A stretch of 64,000 nucleotides of DNA from Candidatus Amarobacter glycogenicus (GTDB lineage Bacteria > Chloroflexota > Dehalococcoidia > Tepidiformales > Tepidiformaceae), in the NCBI GenBank assembly GCA_016719395.1, contig JADJZF010000011.1, positions 62,001-126,000 of the forward strand. Direction: 5' to 3'. Positions 63,309-64,000 of the stretch are shown one piece after another. The first letter of the stretch is position 1. Each line of letters begins with the position of its first letter. The notes under the pieces were generated by a model. It saw nothing but the letters and a program-made list of their open reading frames with translations. It did not search any database and was not told the origin of the DNA. Made by a program: the position numbers and the translations under genes.

Positions 63309-64000
63309 TCAACCCTCAGCGGCCGGCATCGCCGCAAGCCGGCGGCGGACCGCCCCGAGCGTGTCGTGATCAGCGAGGGCGGCTTCGAGCCTCCCGAAAG
63401 TCGCGTCGAGGAGCGTGACGCCGGTCTCTTCTTCCTGGGGCCGGTAGGCTTCAAGGTTCGCGTTTGGCATCGCGATCACATAGACAGCCACGTTGTACGA
63501 GAGTGCGATGGCGAATTCTTCGACGGCCCGGTCGAAACCATAGTCCCTCACCCCGGCCGCTGCCAGTCGATCGCAGTAACGCTGCAACAGACCGGCAGTT
63601 CTCTCTCCGCGCTGTGCAGTATCGAGGCTGCTCGAGAGCAGCCGAGAAATGTCGGTCATTGGAGTGGCTCGGGCGCAGATCTGCCAGTCGATGGCACACT
63701 CACCTCCCCGGAACATAGCGTTCTGCAGATGCAGGTCGCCGTGAACCAAGGTCTGCGGCCCCTGAAAGAGCAGGTCCATCACGCGGGAATCCGCTGCCCC
63801 AAGCTCGGCCAGCGTGATTGTGTTCCTCCCCATGTGTTCGGAGAACATCTCGACACATCGCTTGAAGCTTCGGCGCAGCCCAGCGGACAACCCCGCACCA
63901 GAGCCGCCCGGCAACCACGTCGCGGCTTCAAGAGTAGGGTCGGCCCAATAGCGGGCGTGGAGTTCGGCCATCCCGTCCAGCAGCATTTCCGTGTCCAGCG
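63309..64000 (-). CDS. aminoglycoside-phosphotransferase-fold kinase-like protein, 5' end beyond the window
   Basis: At least 225 residues of a protein-kinase-like fold of the APH type are visible. The catalytic loop is LVHGDLHLQNAMFRG (HGDxxxxN, with the catalytic Asp) and the Mg2+-binding Asp is in CAIDWQICA. The N-lobe with the ATP-binding Lys lies to the right of the window. The family phosphorylates small molecules such as choline, fructosamine or antibiotics, and one branch acts with acyl-CoA dehydrogenases (ACAD10/11 type) on 4-hydroxyacyl-CoA. Given the many acyl-CoA dehydrogenases here the last is attractive but unproved. Its stop lies 3 nt before the SnoaL gene. Confidence 0.75.
   Translation of the reverse strand, partial: LDTEMLLDGMAELHARYWADPTLEAATWLPGGSGAGLSAGLRRSFKRCVEMFSEHMGRNTITLAELGAADSRVMDLLFQGPQTLVHGDLHLQNAMFRGGECAIDWQICARATPMTDISRLLSSSLDTAQRGERTAGLLQRYCDRLAAAGVRDYGFDRAVEEFAIALSYNVAVYVIAMPNANLEAYRPQEEETGVTLLDATFGRLEAALADHDTLGAVRRRLAAMPAAEG

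Noticed and set aside
1..64000. tRNA, rRNA, CRISPR arrays, insertion sequences or prophage genes
   Set aside because: None could be recognised by eye on either strand; short tRNAs cannot be fully excluded without a dedicated search.

Overview
The window is GC-rich bacterial chromosome with dense, mostly operonic coding on both strands. I infer a Chloroflexota-like (Dehalococcoidia/Tepidiformaceae-type) organism from the gene mix: a peptidoglycan MurA, an MreB-like protein, Rex, SelA, many beta-oxidation paralogues, and cytoplasmic-looking type II molybdoenzymes. No rRNA or marker gene is present to prove the phylum. Seven gene disruptions and a run of G/C homopolymers (61486-61959) suggest a metagenomic or error-containing assembly, so frameshifts should be read with caution.

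Layout. 1-6.9 kb: F-type ATP synthase operon atpF-H-A-G-D-C, interrupted between atpG and atpD by a HAD phosphatase and an enoyl-CoA-hydratase-like gene; atpD carries an in-frame TGA. 6.9-11.2 kb: DinB-like protein, murA (active-site Cys replaced by Asp), an MreB-like actin with a degenerate phosphate loop, an AlkD-type glycosylase and rex. 11.3-15.7 kb: selA, then a class V aminotransferase and a phosphoglycerate dehydrogenase that carries an N-terminal XRE-type helix-turn-helix and has two matching palindromes just upstream. 15.8-21.6 kb: small STAS-like protein, acyl-CoA dehydrogenase, an MBL-fold hydrolase paired with a (frameshifted) subtilase, and a carboxymuconolactone-decarboxylase-family protein.

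21.8-42.6 kb is the main accessory block. A Crp/Fnr regulator with a C-terminal cysteine cluster precedes a redox supercluster: three type II DMSO-reductase-family catalytic subunits on the + strand (the first decayed, the second frameshifted, the third intact), one gamma (ethylbenzene-dehydrogenase-like haem subunit), one beta (four Fe-S clusters), a TorD-like chaperone, a nitroreductase-like protein, two CopD-like membrane proteins and a degenerate AMP-ligase-like protein. It runs convergently into a second complete set on the - strand (alpha, gamma, beta, chaperone). Palindromes with the core TGAC-N4-GTCA lie upstream of the regulator, of the first two alpha genes and, with one mismatch, in the divergent region that serves the second set, which suggests one regulon.

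42.7-56.5 kb holds CoA-thioester catabolism: acyl-CoA dehydrogenases, nitroreductase, SCP-2-type thiolase, a two-subunit class I CoA-transferase (IpdAB/GctAB-like), alpha/beta hydrolase, a ThDP enzyme, enoyl-CoA hydratases, a CaiB-type CoA-transferase and a MaoC-like hydratase. This fits oxidative attack on a recalcitrant substrate followed by CoA-dependent breakdown, but the substrate is unknown. Embedded here is a MerB-like protein whose second catalytic Cys is an in-frame TGA followed by a SECIS-like hairpin: a probable selenoprotein. 56.7-64 kb: LysR regulator, a peptide-type ABC importer (binding protein and two permeases), a corrupted low-complexity stretch, two SnoaL-like proteins and a partial aminoglycoside-phosphotransferase-fold protein. 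No tRNA, rRNA, CRISPR array or insertion sequence was recognised.
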